A stretch of 64,000 bases of DNA from an uncultured Acetatifactor sp. (GCA_910588225.1 CAJUQT010000008.1:20622-84621); one strand, 5' to 3'; numbered from the stretch's first letter, positions 17,035 through 27,365 are shown. The notes: generated by a model not told the origin, from the sequence alone. Program-made: numbers and translations.

Positions 17035-20000
17035 TTAAAAATCAAACAGGCTCAACTGGTTGGACTCCGGCAAATCCCCCAGCAGATTCAGGGAGCTCAT
17101 CAAATCTACCATGGTCTTCGACACCTTCGTCCGCTCTCTGAAATCATCTTTGGACAGAAACGGCCCATCCTTCACCGCTTCCACTATGGCATCCGCTGCT
17201 TTATCACCGAGACCTTCTATGCTGTTCAGAGAGGGCATAAGTTTATCCCCCACAATCTGAAATGAACGGGACTGGGCGGAAAAAATGTCAATGGGGGCAA
17301 ATTCAAAGCCCCTGGCATACATCTCCTGCACAATCCGCATATCGCTGTAGGCCCCCTCCTCTCTATTAGACAGCGGCTGGGCCCCCGGCTCCTTGTCCGC
17401 CACGGCATCCATACGCCGCCTGTACTCTGCCATGGTTGCCTCCAATCTGGCCTGTCCCTGGCACATGAGCTCATAGGAAAAAGCCTTCGCGCGAATACTG
17501 AAATATGCACCGTAATAAGCCAGCGGATAATTGATTTTACAGTAGCCGATTCTCCAGGCCATCATAACATAGGCCGCCGCGTGAGCCTTTGGGAACATGT
17601 ATTCAATCTTTTCACAAGATCTGATATACCAGTCCGGCACATCGTGGGCTACCATATCCTCCTTCCATTCCTTCCACTGCTCTGCCGAAGTCTTCCCCTT
17701 TGCCACCATGCCCTTTCGCACGGCCTCCATAATCTTGAAGGACTTCTCCGGTTCCATTCCCTTATTAATCAGATAGGTCATGATATCATCCCGGGTACAC
17801 ACGCAGGTGGAAATCGTCGCCGTGCCGTCCCTTATCAGGTCCTGTGCGTTTCCCACCCACACATTGGTGCCATGGGAAAGCCCAGAGATCCGCACAAGAT
17901 CCGAGAAAGATTCCGGTTTGGCTTCTATCACCATGTTCATGGCAAAATCTGTACCGAATTCCGGGATACCCAGACACCCCAGCTTCGTCCCTCCGATCTG
18001 CTCCGGTGTAATCCCCAATGCCTGCGTGTTCTGAAAAAGGCTCATAACGTCCAAGCTGTCCAAGGGAATGGTCAGCGGATCCCGCCCGGTCATATCCTGG
18101 AGCATTCGAATCATGGTAGGGTCATCGTGTCCCAGAATATCCAGCTTCAGCAGGTTATGATCAATAGAATGATAATCAAAATGCGTTGTGACAATATCCG
18201 TGGTCATATCATTGGCAGGATGCTGCACCGGCGTAAAGGAATTGATGTCCTGTCCGATGGGAAGCACCACAATGCCGCCGGGATGCTGCCCCGTACTCCG
18301 ACGCACCCCCGTCACTCCCGTGGCAAGACGCTCAATCTCACTTTTTCGCTTATGCTTCTCTCTCTCCTCGAAATAATTCTTCACATAGCCAAACGCCGTT
18401 TTATCTGCCAGTGTGGCAATGGTTCCCGCCCGGTAGGTCTGTCCCGCACCGAAAATTACCTCCGTGTATTTATGAGCCTTGGACTGATATTCCCCGGAAA
18501 AATTCAAGTCAATATCCGGCTCCTTATCCCCTTTGAATCCCAAAAATGTCTCAAAGGGAATGTCAAAGCCATCTTTGTGCAGCGGTTCCCCGCAGGCCGG
18601 ACAGTTTCTGTCCGGCATATCCACTCCCGCCTTTCCGGCATACGCTTTGACATCATCCTCCTCGAAATCCACATAATGGCATTTGCTGCAATAATAATGA
18701 GGACTTAACGGGTTAATCTCCGTGATCCCCGCCATAGTAGCCACAAAAGAGCTTCCCACGCTTCCCCGGGAACCCACCAGATAACCATCCTCCACCGATT
18801 TCCACACCAGCTTCTGGGCGATGATATACATCACGGCAAACCCATTGGTAATAATGGAATGCAGCTCCTTCTCCAGACGGGCCTCCACTATCTGGGGCAA
18901 ATCCGGACCATAGATTTCATGAGCCTTATCATAGCATATTTTCGTGAGCTTTTTATCACTGTCTTCAATCACCGGCGCACATTTGTCCGGCCGCACCGGA
19001 TCAATAGACTCAATCATATCGGCTATCATATTCGTGTTCTTTACCACAATTTCATAAGCCTTTTCACTCCCGAGATAAGCGAACTCATCCAGCATTTCAT
19101 TCGTGGTATGCAGATATAACGGCGCCTGATCGTCGGCATCCTCAAATCCTCTTCCCGCCATGATGATACGGCGGTAAACTTCATCCTCCGGATCCAGAAA
19201 ATGGACATCACAGGTCCCCACCACAGGTTTATGAAACTGCTCTCCCAGCTTCACAATACGCCGGTTAATATTCTGAATATCCTCCATGGACGCAACACTT
19301 CGAATCCGATCCGATGCAATCATAAATTTATTGTTGCCCAACGGCTGAATCTCCAGATAATCATAGAAATTCACAATACGCGCTATCTGCATCTCGCTCT
19401 GTTCATCCAGCAGAGCACGATACAGTTCTCCCGCCTCACAGGCACTTCCCAGAATGAGACCGTCCCGATACTTCATCACCAGACTTTTGGGGATTCTGGG
19501 ATGTCTGTTATTGTAATAAGTCAGATGGGATTCCGTCACCAGCCTGTACAGATTGATACGACCCAGATCATTTTTCGCCAGGATAATGGCATGATAAGTG
19601 GGAAGCTTTTTCACCAGATCCACGCTGGCAGCTCCCAGCTCATTCAGCTTGGTCAGCGTGTGAATCTCCCTTTCTTCCAGCATCTGTACCAGCTTCAGGA
19701 ATATCCACGCCGTACATTCCGCATCATCCACGGCGCGATGATGATTTTCCAGCGAAATATTCAACGTCTTCGCCACGGCGTCCAGTGTGTGCTTCGCCTG
19801 GTCGGGAAGCAGCACACGGGCAATTCCCACCGTATCCACATAGGTGCAGTCCGTTTCTCTGCCGGAGCCATCTGTCACCGCCGTTCCCGTTCTTCCGGAC
19901 AGACCGGAGAGTGACAGCCCAAGCCGCCTTGCATTCTCCATGATAAAGCTCATATCAAACCCGGCATTATGAGCCACGGGCACACAGCCCTGGCAAAATT

Positions 20001-21885
20001 CCAGAAACTGCGGCAGCACCTCTTCAATTAGCGGCGCATCCGCCACCATATCATCCCGAATCCCCGTAAGCTTTTCAATCTCAAAAGGAATCGGCACCTG
20101 CGGATTGGTAAAGGTAGAAAAGCGTTCTATCACCTTCCCGCCGCTTACCTTCACCGCTCCGATTTCTATAATCCGGTTATTCACAGGCGAAAATCCTGTG
20201 GTTTCAATATCAAATACTACAAAATCATCCTTCAGGGTCTGTCCCCTGTCCCCTGTGACAATCTCCTTCAGATCATCCACCAGATAGGCTTCCACGCCGT
20301 AAATGATTTTGAAAAAGTTCTGCCGGTCCGGCGTCTCTCCTGACTCTTTACATCTGTTCTTCTCCGCTTTCCACAGGTCCTGCCACACATGAAAAGCGTC
20401 GGTAAAGCCCTGTACCACACCATGATCCGTGACAGCGATGGCGGAATGGCCCCATTTATAGGCCCGCTTTACAATATCCTTCGCCTCGGACACCCCGTCA
20501 AAATCGCTCATTTTGGTGTGACAGTGCAGCTCCACACGCTTATGCAGCGCCGTGTCCAGCCTGGTTGTGGTAAAATCCGAAATCTTTTTAATCCCTGTGA
20601 GAGAACCTATGGTCAGCTCATGGTCAAACTTATCCAGCGTGGCCACTCCCTTTATCTTCACAAAGGCGCCGGACTTCAGACTGCCCATCAGTTCCTTCAC
20701 AAACTCATTTTTCGTGAAAAGCTTTACCGTCATGGTATCCGTGAAATCCGTCACGTCAAACATGACAATGGTCCTTTCGTTTCTAATCTGGCGGCTGTCC
20801 GTCTTCAGCACCTTCCCACGAATCGTTACCTCTCCCATCTCACCGATAATATCCTCGATGGGAATAGCCTCCTCTTCAAAGTCACGGCCATAAATGACAT
20901 CCGCATTGTCAGACTGCTTCAAAGTGCGACCATAATCACCGTTTCTACGGAATTCCCCTCGCCTGAACTCTCCTTTTTTCCGGGTGCCGCCGGCCCATCC
21001 GGCTGCCGTTTCACCTGCTCTGTCAGTCACACCGCCGGCATTTCCCCCAGGCTGCGACGCGCCGAAGCCTGGCCCCGGCTTCTTCCCTGTCCGGTCCGCA
21101 CCGTTTCCGCCGGCTCCGCTTCCCGCCATGCCGCCATTCTCATTGGCCCTGCTGCCTGCCATACCGCCCTTTTGGGAAAGCTCTCCGCCAAGCCCGTTCT
21201 CTCCCGCCTGACCGTCTTCTCCCAGATCATTTTGCATTCCGGCCGCCTGCAAAGCTCCGCCGCCTTCTGAAGCAATATCTCCATATCCGCCTCCAGTCTT
21301 CGCCCGACGGCAGATCTCGCTCACCCGCATCCGGATTTTCAGCTCATTCTCCTCCGCAAACCTGCCGGGATGTCCTTCTCTGTAATCCACTGTCACATGA
21401 GCAGTGAGACCGCACCGTTCCACAAGGATTTTCTCCAGCACACGAACCAGATCCTCCTCCTTGGTTCTGTTCAGCACGGTATCTTCTATGGTAAGCCGCA
21501 CTTCACCCGCCTCAGGATAGGCGATGTCCGCCGTACGGAAAGCATTATATTCCACATGTGAGTACTCCAGCAGCTCGGCCAGAATACTCTCCCGGTACAC
21601 CTCCATCAGATTCTCCGGCGTATACTGAGAGGAAAGCTCAAAACGTTCAAAAATCCTGACCTTGAGCATTGCATGTGGAAAAAGCTGACCTTTAATCTCC
21701 TTTTCCGCCGCCCAGATATCCTCCTTCAGAATCAGTCTGGTGCTGTACAAATAGACCGAAATCCGGTCCTTCTGCTTTGTGGCAGAAACCCTTTCGACTT
21801 CGGTCTGTTCCAGTTTATCATATAAGTTTCCCTTAATCTCCAGTGTGGGAAACACCTCAAAAAAAGGCTTTGATTTTGTCGTCAT
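17035..21885 (-). CDS. polC: DNA polymerase III alpha subunit, PolC type
   Basis: PolC is the replicative DNA polymerase of low-GC Gram-positive bacteria. Order of parts: N-terminal domain (1-195), glycine-rich linker (about 197-318), OB fold (about 345-435) and PHP domain (starting RVELHCHTKMSDFDG at about 450). The 3'-5' exonuclease is inserted in the PHP domain (FVVFDIETTGF). Then come the zinc-binding segment (CSKCHYVD and CPACGEPL) and the palm catalytic motif PDIDLNFSGEYQ. At 1616 residues it is well above the usual 1430-1460; the Gly-rich linker accounts for most of the excess. The ATG overlaps the ispG stop by 4 bases (ATGA). Confidence 0.97.
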   Translation of the reverse strand: MTTKSKPFFEVFPTLEIKGNLYDKLEQTEVERVSATKQKDRISVYLYSTRLILKEDIWAAEKEIKGQLFPHAMLKVRIFERFELSSQYTPENLMEVYRESILAELLEYSHVEYNAFRTADIAYPEAGEVRLTIEDTVLNRTKEEDLVRVLEKILVERCGLTAHVTVDYREGHPGRFAEENELKIRMRVSEICRRAKTGGGYGDIASEGGGALQAAGMQNDLGEDGQAGENGLGGELSQKGGMAGSRANENGGMAGSGAGGNGADRTGKKPGPGFGASQPGGNAGGVTDRAGETAAGWAGGTRKKGEFRRGEFRRNGDYGRTLKQSDNADVIYGRDFEEEAIPIEDIIGEMGEVTIRGKVLKTDSRQIRNERTIVMFDVTDFTDTMTVKLFTKNEFVKELMGSLKSGAFVKIKGVATLDKFDHELTIGSLTGIKKISDFTTTRLDTALHKRVELHCHTKMSDFDGVSEAKDIVKRAYKWGHSAIAVTDHGVVQGFTDAFHVWQDLWKAEKNRCKESGETPDRQNFFKIIYGVEAYLVDDLKEIVTGDRGQTLKDDFVVFDIETTGFSPVNNRIIEIGAVKVSGGKVIERFSTFTNPQVPIPFEIEKLTGIRDDMVADAPLIEEVLPQFLEFCQGCVPVAHNAGFDMSFIMENARRLGLSLSGLSGRTGTAVTDGSGRETDCTYVDTVGIARVLLPDQAKHTLDAVAKTLNISLENHHRAVDDAECTAWIFLKLVQMLEEREIHTLTKLNELGAASVDLVKKLPTYHAIILAKNDLGRINLYRLVTESHLTYYNNRHPRIPKSLVMKYRDGLILGSACEAGELYRALLDEQSEMQIARIVNFYDYLEIQPLGNNKFMIASDRIRSVASMEDIQNINRRIVKLGEQFHKPVVGTCDVHFLDPEDEVYRRIIMAGRGFEDADDQAPLYLHTTNEMLDEFAYLGSEKAYEIVVKNTNMIADMIESIDPVRPDKCAPVIEDSDKKLTKICYDKAHEIYGPDLPQIVEARLEKELHSIITNGFAVMYIIAQKLVWKSVEDGYLVGSRGSVGSSFVATMAGITEINPLSPHYYCSKCHYVDFEEDDVKAYAGKAGVDMPDRNCPACGEPLHKDGFDIPFETFLGFKGDKEPDIDLNFSGEYQSKAHKYTEVIFGAGQTYRAGTIATLADKTAFGYVKNYFEEREKHKRKSEIERLATGVTGVRRSTGQHPGGIVVLPIGQDINSFTPVQHPANDMTTDIVTTHFDYHSIDHNLLKLDILGHDDPTMIRMLQDMTGRDPLTIPLDSLDVMSLFQNTQALGITPEQIGGTKLGCLGIPEFGTDFAMNMVIEAKPESFSDLVRISGLSHGTNVWVGNAQDLIRDGTATISTCVCTRDDIMTYLINKGMEPEKSFKIMEAVRKGMVAKGKTSAEQWKEWKEDMVAHDVPDWYIRSCEKIEYMFPKAHAAAYVMMAWRIGYCKINYPLAYYGAYFSIRAKAFSYELMCQGQARLEATMAEYRRRMDAVADKEPGAQPLSNREEGAYSDMRIVQEMYARGFEFAPIDIFSAQSRSFQIVGDKLMPSLNSIEGLGDKAADAIVEAVKDGPFLSKDDFRERTKVSKTMVDLMSSLNLLGDLPESNQLSLFDF

Positions 21886-22934
21886 TTCCAGTTATCCAGC
21901 TCTTCCTTTAATGCCGCCAGCAGTTGTCCCTCCGGCATCTTCCGGAGTATTTCTCCTTTTTTGAACAAAAGTCCCTCGCCCAGGCCCCCGGCAATCCCCA
22001 GATCCGCTTCCCTTGCCTCGCCAGGTCCGTTCACCGCACAGCCCATCACCGCCACCTTAATATCCAAAGGATAATCCTCCACGAGCTTCTCCACCTTTGA
22101 CGCAAGCCCGATGAGATCGATTCTCGTCCTTCCGCAGGTGGGACAGGACACCACTTCAATTCCGCCCTTTCTCAGCCCCAGTGTGCGCAGAATCAGCTTT
22201 GCCGATTTCACCTCTTCCACCGGATCTCCTGTCAGCGACACGCGAACGGTATCTCCGATTCCTCCATTCAGAATCAATCCCAGTCCAATGGCGGATTTGA
22301 TGCTGCCGCTGAATACCGTGCCGGCCTCTGTAATGCCCACATGAAGGGGATAATTCGTCCTGGCTGCCAGCAGCTCATGGGCCTTCACGCTCATCATTAC
22401 ATCGGATGACTTGATACTGATAACCAGATTGTCGAAATCCAGTTCTTCCAGCATATGTACCTTATCCAAAGCGCTTTCTACAATACCCTCCGCCGTCACA
22501 CCCCCGTATTTTTCCACAAGATTTCGTTCCAGGGAACCGCTGTTCACGCCGATGCGAATGGGAATCTTCCGTTCTCTGGCCACGTCGGCCACAGCTTTCA
22601 CTTTGTCTGCACTTCCTATGTTGCCGGGATTAATCCGAATCTTGTCTGCGCCGTTTTCCATGGCCGCAATTGCCATTTTATAGTCAAAATGAATATCTGC
22701 CACCAGGGGAATGTGTATCTGCTTTTTGATTTCCCCAAGGGCCCGTGCGGCCTCTCTGTCCGGCACCGTACAGCGGATGATCTCACAGCCCGCCCGCTCC
22801 AGCTCCAGTATCTGCGCCACCGTTGCCTGCACATCCTGTGTTCTGGTATTGGTCATGGACTGAATCAGGATGGGGCTGCCTCCGCCGATTTCCCTGTCGC
22901 CTATTCTCACTGTCTTCGTGTGTTCTCTGTGCAT
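21882..22934 (-). CDS. ispG: (E)-4-hydroxy-3-methylbut-2-enyl-diphosphate synthase IspG
   Basis: IspG is the iron-sulfur enzyme of the MEP isoprenoid pathway, converting MEcPP to HMBPP. The 350 residues include SCPTCGRTRIDL and VMGCAVNGPGEA, which hold the cluster cysteines, plus IRCTVPDREAARAL in the barrel. It overlaps polC by 4 bases and is preceded by a glycosidase gene instead of the dxr-rseP pair often found next to it in Clostridia. Confidence 0.96.
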   Translation of the reverse strand: MHREHTKTVRIGDREIGGGSPILIQSMTNTRTQDVQATVAQILELERAGCEIIRCTVPDREAARALGEIKKQIHIPLVADIHFDYKMAIAAMENGADKIRINPGNIGSADKVKAVADVARERKIPIRIGVNSGSLERNLVEKYGGVTAEGIVESALDKVHMLEELDFDNLVISIKSSDVMMSVKAHELLAARTNYPLHVGITEAGTVFSGSIKSAIGLGLILNGGIGDTVRVSLTGDPVEEVKSAKLILRTLGLRKGGIEVVSCPTCGRTRIDLIGLASKVEKLVEDYPLDIKVAVMGCAVNGPGEAREADLGIAGGLGEGLLFKKGEILRKMPEGQLLAALKEELDNWK

Positions 22935-23005
22935 AGAATTCCTCCCTGATACGCTTTGGCTGCCTCCGGCCTATTATATCACAGGCACTCCGCCTGCATA
23001 CCATC

Positions 23006-24337
23006 TTACTGTTCAGGCAGGTCAGCATATTTTATTCTGTAAATTCGTTTCAGTGAATCGTTAATACGTTCCTCTGCAATATTTCCATTCTGAACAGCTT
23101 TCAATACTCCCTGATAGGCCTGTTCAAAGTCTTCCGGCATCAGAAGCATGTCACAGCCTGCCAGAATGGCTCTCACGGCAGCTTCCTCAGCGGTATTGTA
23201 CTCGGATACAGCCGCCATATTCAAAGCATCCGTAATGACCACACCGTCAAAGTGCATCTGTTCCCGCAGAATATCTGTCACCAGAAGCCTGGAAAAGATG
23301 CAGGGTTCGTTGTCTCCGGTAAGCGCCGGCACCGACACATGACTGATCATGATCATATCCGCACCCGCATCAATTCCCGCCTGAAATACTGCCAGCTCTT
23401 CCGCCCAGAACTGCTCTGCCGTTCTGGGCAGGGAGACCATACCCTCATGTGTATCGCCTGTGGTAGAACCAATTCCCGGAAAATGCTTCAGACATGCCGT
23501 TACCCCCTGTTCTTCAAGCCCTGCTTTCATGGAAGCAACAAAGCCGGATACAGCGGATGGGTCCGTACCGTAAGAACGTTCCTTCATTATGCTGTCCTCT
23601 GCATTGGCCAGATCAGCCACAGGCGCAAAGTCAAGATTAAATCCCAGTCCGGACAGTGTGCTTCCGATACTTACCCCTGCCTGATATGCATTATCCGTAT
23701 TCCCGGCAGCACCGATGTCCGCGGCACCAGCCGTTTCCGGCCCAATCCCCGAAGCTGCTACTCTGGACACGCTGCCGCCTTCCTCATCCACCGCCAGAAA
23801 AAGTGGATATTTGGCACACTGTGCAGTGTTCTCCAACATTGTCTTAAGCTGTTCTTCAGACTGTATATTCTGCTTAAAATAAATAAGGCCTCCTACCGGG
23901 TATTGATTCAGCGCCTGCTGCGTTCCTTCTCCTGCCTGTATCACAGTGGAAACTCCGGTAATTGCTTCCGGTGTCACAATGAAAAGTCCCATTACTTTAT
24001 CTTCCAGGGACATGGCCGCCACCTTCGACTCCACCAGTTCATCCAGTTTTTCTTCCGCCGTTAACTCAGGCTCTGGCGGCGTGGTTTCTTCCGGCACAGG
24101 TTCCGGCGTGGCAATGGATTCTTCCTCTGCTAATATATCATTTATTAATTCTTTATTTTCTGTTTCTTCCTGTCTTGCCGACTTGCTGTCAAAAAGCAGA
24201 CGTCTCGTTGCAAACACAATGCCGACGGCAGCAGTCAGTATCAGAAGGATCAGTACCACATAGGAAATAATCTGGTTTCTGACACGTCTCTTCCTTCTGA
24301 GTTCTCTTCTGTTTTGCAGTTTGTCATTGTTACCCAT
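23006..24337 (-). CDS. membrane-anchored glycoside hydrolase family 3 protein (NagZ-like)
   Basis: A 443-residue protein resembling beta-N-acetylhexosaminidases of family GH3, which act in cell-wall turnover. A single membrane helix lies near the N terminus (ISYVVLILLILTAAVGIVF), so the catalytic domain is probably outside the cell. Family motifs are NLDFAPVADL, LKHFPGIGSTTGDTHEG (Lys-His and Asp-His substrate/catalytic region) and DMIMISHVSVPAL. The start at 24337 has GAGG six bases upstream; an ATG 14 codons earlier lacks a site. A consensus promoter lies about 250 bp upstream and may also serve ispG and polC. Confidence 0.88.
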   Translation of the reverse strand: MGNNDKLQNRRELRRKRRVRNQIISYVVLILLILTAAVGIVFATRRLLFDSKSARQEETENKELINDILAEEESIATPEPVPEETTPPEPELTAEEKLDELVESKVAAMSLEDKVMGLFIVTPEAITGVSTVIQAGEGTQQALNQYPVGGLIYFKQNIQSEEQLKTMLENTAQCAKYPLFLAVDEEGGSVSRVAASGIGPETAGAADIGAAGNTDNAYQAGVSIGSTLSGLGFNLDFAPVADLANAEDSIMKERSYGTDPSAVSGFVASMKAGLEEQGVTACLKHFPGIGSTTGDTHEGMVSLPRTAEQFWAEELAVFQAGIDAGADMIMISHVSVPALTGDNEPCIFSRLLVTDILREQMHFDGVVITDALNMAAVSEYNTAEEAAVRAILAGCDMLLMPEDFEQAYQGVLKAVQNGNIAEERINDSLKRIYRIKYADLPEQ

Positions 24338-24458
24338 ATGTATCCTCACTTTGTCTGACCAGTTCGGCGTTTCTTCCATCTCGCGGTCTGCTCACTGCTC
24401 TGCTGTTACTTTTATCTGTTAAATCTCTCATCAGAAAAATAAACCTGATTAACGCACA

Positions 24459-24490
24459 TTAAGGAAATGAACTTGCGTCCATTTCCTTAA
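24459..24490 (-). promoter_or_regulatory. 11-bp perfect hairpin in the glycosidase leader
   Basis: Arms TTAAGGAAATG (24459-24469) and CATTTCCTTAA (24480-24490) around a 10-base loop. It lies in the transcribed leader between the promoter at 24585-24613 and the start codon. No T-run follows. The rest of the 367-bp gap shows nothing else I can name. Confidence 0.55.
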
Positions 24491-24584
24491 CTTCCTCCGA
24501 TTTATCCTCTGTATTTCATTTCTTTTGCACTATTCCTGTTCATCAGCATGTTAATTCTTCTGTGCTCTGCCGGAAGACATTTTC

Positions 24585-24613
24585 ATTATATTAAACCCGC
24601 ATGTATCTGTCAA
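24585..24613 (-). promoter_or_regulatory. consensus sigma-A promoter for glycosidase-ispG-polC
   Basis: On the minus strand a perfect TTGACA (24613-24608), 17-base spacer and perfect TATAAT (24590-24585). This is the strongest promoter match in the window and gives a leader of about 240 nt. Confidence 0.8.
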
Positions 24614-24704
24614 CAGATTCCGACAAATTTCTAAATATTTCCAACACATAGCGCAACAGTTCAGACAAGGCACTGTACTGTTACCGCATAATGACTTTTC
24701 ACTG

Positions 24705-26024
24705 TCACAGATTCGTCAGCACAAAAATGTCGTATATTGCCCTGATTGCAGTCTCAAAGTCCTCGTTCGCCACACCGATAATGATATTCAGCTCGGAAGA
24801 GCCCTGATCAATCATTTTCACATTGATATTCGCATGGGCCAGCGCGGAGAAAATTCTTCCGGCAGTCCCTCTGGTGGACTTCATGCCCCTTCCCACAACC
24901 GCAATCAGCGCAAGGTCCGATTCAATCTCAATGGAATCCGGCTTTGCCAGTCTGTAGAGGGCCGCCGCTACTTTTTGCTCCTTATGCACAAAGTCATCCT
25001 GATGCACGAATATAGTCATGGTGTCAATTCCTGAAGGAACATGCTCAAAAGAAATTCCATTTTCCTCAAAAGCCTGCAGAACCTTTCTGCCAAACCCGAT
25101 TTCAGAATTCATCTTATCCTTCTCAATGTTAATGCAGCAAAACCCCTTCTTTCCGGCAATACCGGTTATGACATATTTCGACTTCTGACAGGTACTGCCA
25201 ACAATCCAGGTACCGCTGTCCTGGGGTGCGTTGGTATTGCGGATATTGATGGGAATCCCCTTCTGCCGCACAGGAAAAATTGCATCTTCATGGAATACTT
25301 CCGCTCCCATGTAGGAAAGCTCTCTCAGCTCTCTGTATGTAATCACGTCAATTCCCTTTGCATTGCTGATAATGTCAGGGTCTGCAATCAGGAATCCTGA
25401 GACATCCGTCCAATTCTCATACACATCCGCCTGTACTGCTTTCGCCACTATAGAGCCTGTCACATCGGAGCCGCCTCTGGTAAAGGTCTTCACAGAGCCA
25501 TCCGGGCGGGAACCATAGAATCCAGGAATTACTGCATTGCCGCCCCCTGCCAGCCTTGCCGAAAGTACTTCATTGGTCTTATCAGCATCAAATCTTCCGT
25601 TTTCATCAAAAAGAATCACATCCGCCGCGTCAATAAATTCATAGTCCAGGTAGGCGGCCATAATAATGCCGTTCAGGTATTCTCCTCTGGAGGCTGCATA
25701 ATCCCTGCCCGCTTTTTCTCTAAAGTTCTTCTCAATGGTTTCGAATTCCTCATCCAGCTCTGCGGAAAGCTGCAATCCCACGGTAATCTCAGAATATCTG
25801 GCCTTAATCGCGGATAATTCCTCTGAAAAGTCCCGGCCGGCTTCTGCCAGGTCATAGCAGGCGTACAACATATCCGTTACTTTTGCATCTTCTTTAAAGC
25901 GCTTTCCCGGCGCTGAAGGTACCACATATTTTCTGTCCGCATCACTGCGGACGATATCCCCCGCCTTCTTAAACTGCTCCGCACTTGCCAGAGAACTTCC
26001 TCCGAATTTTACTACTTTAGACAT
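24705..26024 (-). CDS. aspartate kinase
   Basis: Phosphorylates aspartate at the head of the lysine, threonine and methionine pathways. The 439 residues open MSKVVKFGGSSLASAEQ, the nucleotide-binding start of aspartokinases. FTRGGSDVTGSIVAKA is the aspartate/ATP site. The C-terminal third is a pair of ACT-type regulatory domains (for example GMKSTRGTAGRIFSALA), so feedback control by an amino acid is likely. I use the ATG at 26024 behind GAGGAG, not the one 5 codons earlier. It is the last of three threonine-branch genes on this strand. Which isozyme class it belongs to cannot be told here. Confidence 0.93.
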   Translation of the reverse strand: MSKVVKFGGSSLASAEQFKKAGDIVRSDADRKYVVPSAPGKRFKEDAKVTDMLYACYDLAEAGRDFSEELSAIKARYSEITVGLQLSAELDEEFETIEKNFREKAGRDYAASRGEYLNGIIMAAYLDYEFIDAADVILFDENGRFDADKTNEVLSARLAGGGNAVIPGFYGSRPDGSVKTFTRGGSDVTGSIVAKAVQADVYENWTDVSGFLIADPDIISNAKGIDVITYRELRELSYMGAEVFHEDAIFPVRQKGIPINIRNTNAPQDSGTWIVGSTCQKSKYVITGIAGKKGFCCINIEKDKMNSEIGFGRKVLQAFEENGISFEHVPSGIDTMTIFVHQDDFVHKEQKVAAALYRLAKPDSIEIESDLALIAVVGRGMKSTRGTAGRIFSALAHANINVKMIDQGSSELNIIIGVANEDFETAIRAIYDIFVLTNL

Positions 26025-26162
26025 ATTTCCACTCCTCATTACTTTTTGTAATTTGAACTATCCGCAACTGTTCAGATATTCATTTGAATCTATTACACTC
26101 TTCCCGCCTTTGGGACTGCTTTGACAACAGTTCAGGAAGGTCCTTGCACTCTTACAAATCTT

Positions 26163-27365
26163 CTACACAGCCAGGAATTTATCAATCAGTCTGTATCCCT
26201 GCACCACAACCTTTCCCGTTTTCCCACATTCTTCCTCATTGTAGCTGCACTCATGCCTAAGAGGCCTGGTGCTGTCATAGAGCATGTAGGGAACGCTCTC
26301 CGAAGTATGAGTCCGTACCCTGACCGGCGTTGGATGGTCCGGCAATACCAGCAGTCGGAAGTCTTCTCCTGCGGCTTCCATCATCGCCGCCAGCGGGCCG
26401 ACTACTTTCTCGTCCAGGTATTCAATGGCCTGTACCTTTTTCTCCACACTTCCCTGATGCCCCATCTCGTCCGGCGCCTCTAAATGAATATAGGCAAAAT
26501 CATACCCCTCCCGGGTCAGAGCGTTCACCGCTGCTTCCACTTTTCCGGTATAATTGGTATGCAGACCGCCGTTGGCGCCTTCCACATAAGCCACACCCAT
26601 GCCGGCACCCACCCCAATTCCTTTCAGCAAATCCACCGCCGATACCATCATTCCCTTTTTCCCCGTTTTCTCCTGAAAAGAAGTCAGAGCCGGTTTCGTA
26701 CCGGCTCCCCAGAACCAGCAGCAGTTGGCGGGATTCAAGCCTTTTTTCTTTCTCTCCAGATTAAGCGGGTGATTTGCCAGAATATGATAGCTTCTCTCCG
26801 TCATCTCACGGAGTACCTTGTCTTCCGGCAGATACTGCCCAATCTTCTCTCCCAGTATATCATGAGGCGGAGTCAGCTCCACCACTTTTCCACCATTCCA
26901 GATAAGGCAATGTCGATAACTGGTTCCCACATAGAACTGATATATCTCGTCTGCCAGCTGCTCCTCTATCTCCCGAAGCAGCACGGCACAGTCTTCCGTG
27001 CTTATCTCGGAAGCACTGTGATCTATCATCCTTTTTTCTTCAAAAGGGTCCTCTTCCTCGGAAAGCGTCACGATGTTACAGCGAATGGCGATATCTGTCT
27101 CCTTCATGGGCACGCCAATACTCAGCGCTTCCAGCGGAGAGCGTCCGGAGTAATATTTTTCGGGATTGTACCCCAGCACGGCAAGATTCGCAATATCAGA
27201 ACCCGGCTTCATCCCCTCGGGAATCGTATGCACCATCCCCAGTTCACTGAGTCTGCTGAGTCTGTCCAGATTCGGCGTCTTTGCCCAGGCAAGAGGCGTC
27301 TTATTCTCCAGCGCGGCAATCGGTTCATCCGCCATACCATCGCCCAGCACCACAATATATTTCAT
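26163..27365 (-). CDS. PGM-like metalloenzyme, candidate homoserine kinase (apgM/TIGR02535 type)
   Basis: A 400-residue alkaline-phosphatase-superfamily protein of the cofactor-independent phosphoglycerate mutase (ApgM) type. MKYIVVLGDGMADEP carries the first metal aspartate. IHLEAPDEMGHQGSVE and LPDHPTPVRVRTH carry the other metal residues. Bacterial members next to homoserine dehydrogenase have been proposed as homoserine kinases, replacing ThrB. Its place between hom and the aspartokinase gene fits that, and no thrB is in the window. The alternative is a plain phosphoglycerate mutase. The start at 27365 has GGAGGAG six bases upstream. Confidence 0.8.
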   Translation of the reverse strand: MKYIVVLGDGMADEPIAALENKTPLAWAKTPNLDRLSRLSELGMVHTIPEGMKPGSDIANLAVLGYNPEKYYSGRSPLEALSIGVPMKETDIAIRCNIVTLSEEEDPFEEKRMIDHSASEISTEDCAVLLREIEEQLADEIYQFYVGTSYRHCLIWNGGKVVELTPPHDILGEKIGQYLPEDKVLREMTERSYHILANHPLNLERKKKGLNPANCCWFWGAGTKPALTSFQEKTGKKGMMVSAVDLLKGIGVGAGMGVAYVEGANGGLHTNYTGKVEAAVNALTREGYDFAYIHLEAPDEMGHQGSVEKKVQAIEYLDEKVVGPLAAMMEAAGEDFRLLVLPDHPTPVRVRTHTSESVPYMLYDSTRPLRHECSYNEEECGKTGKVVVQGYRLIDKFLAV

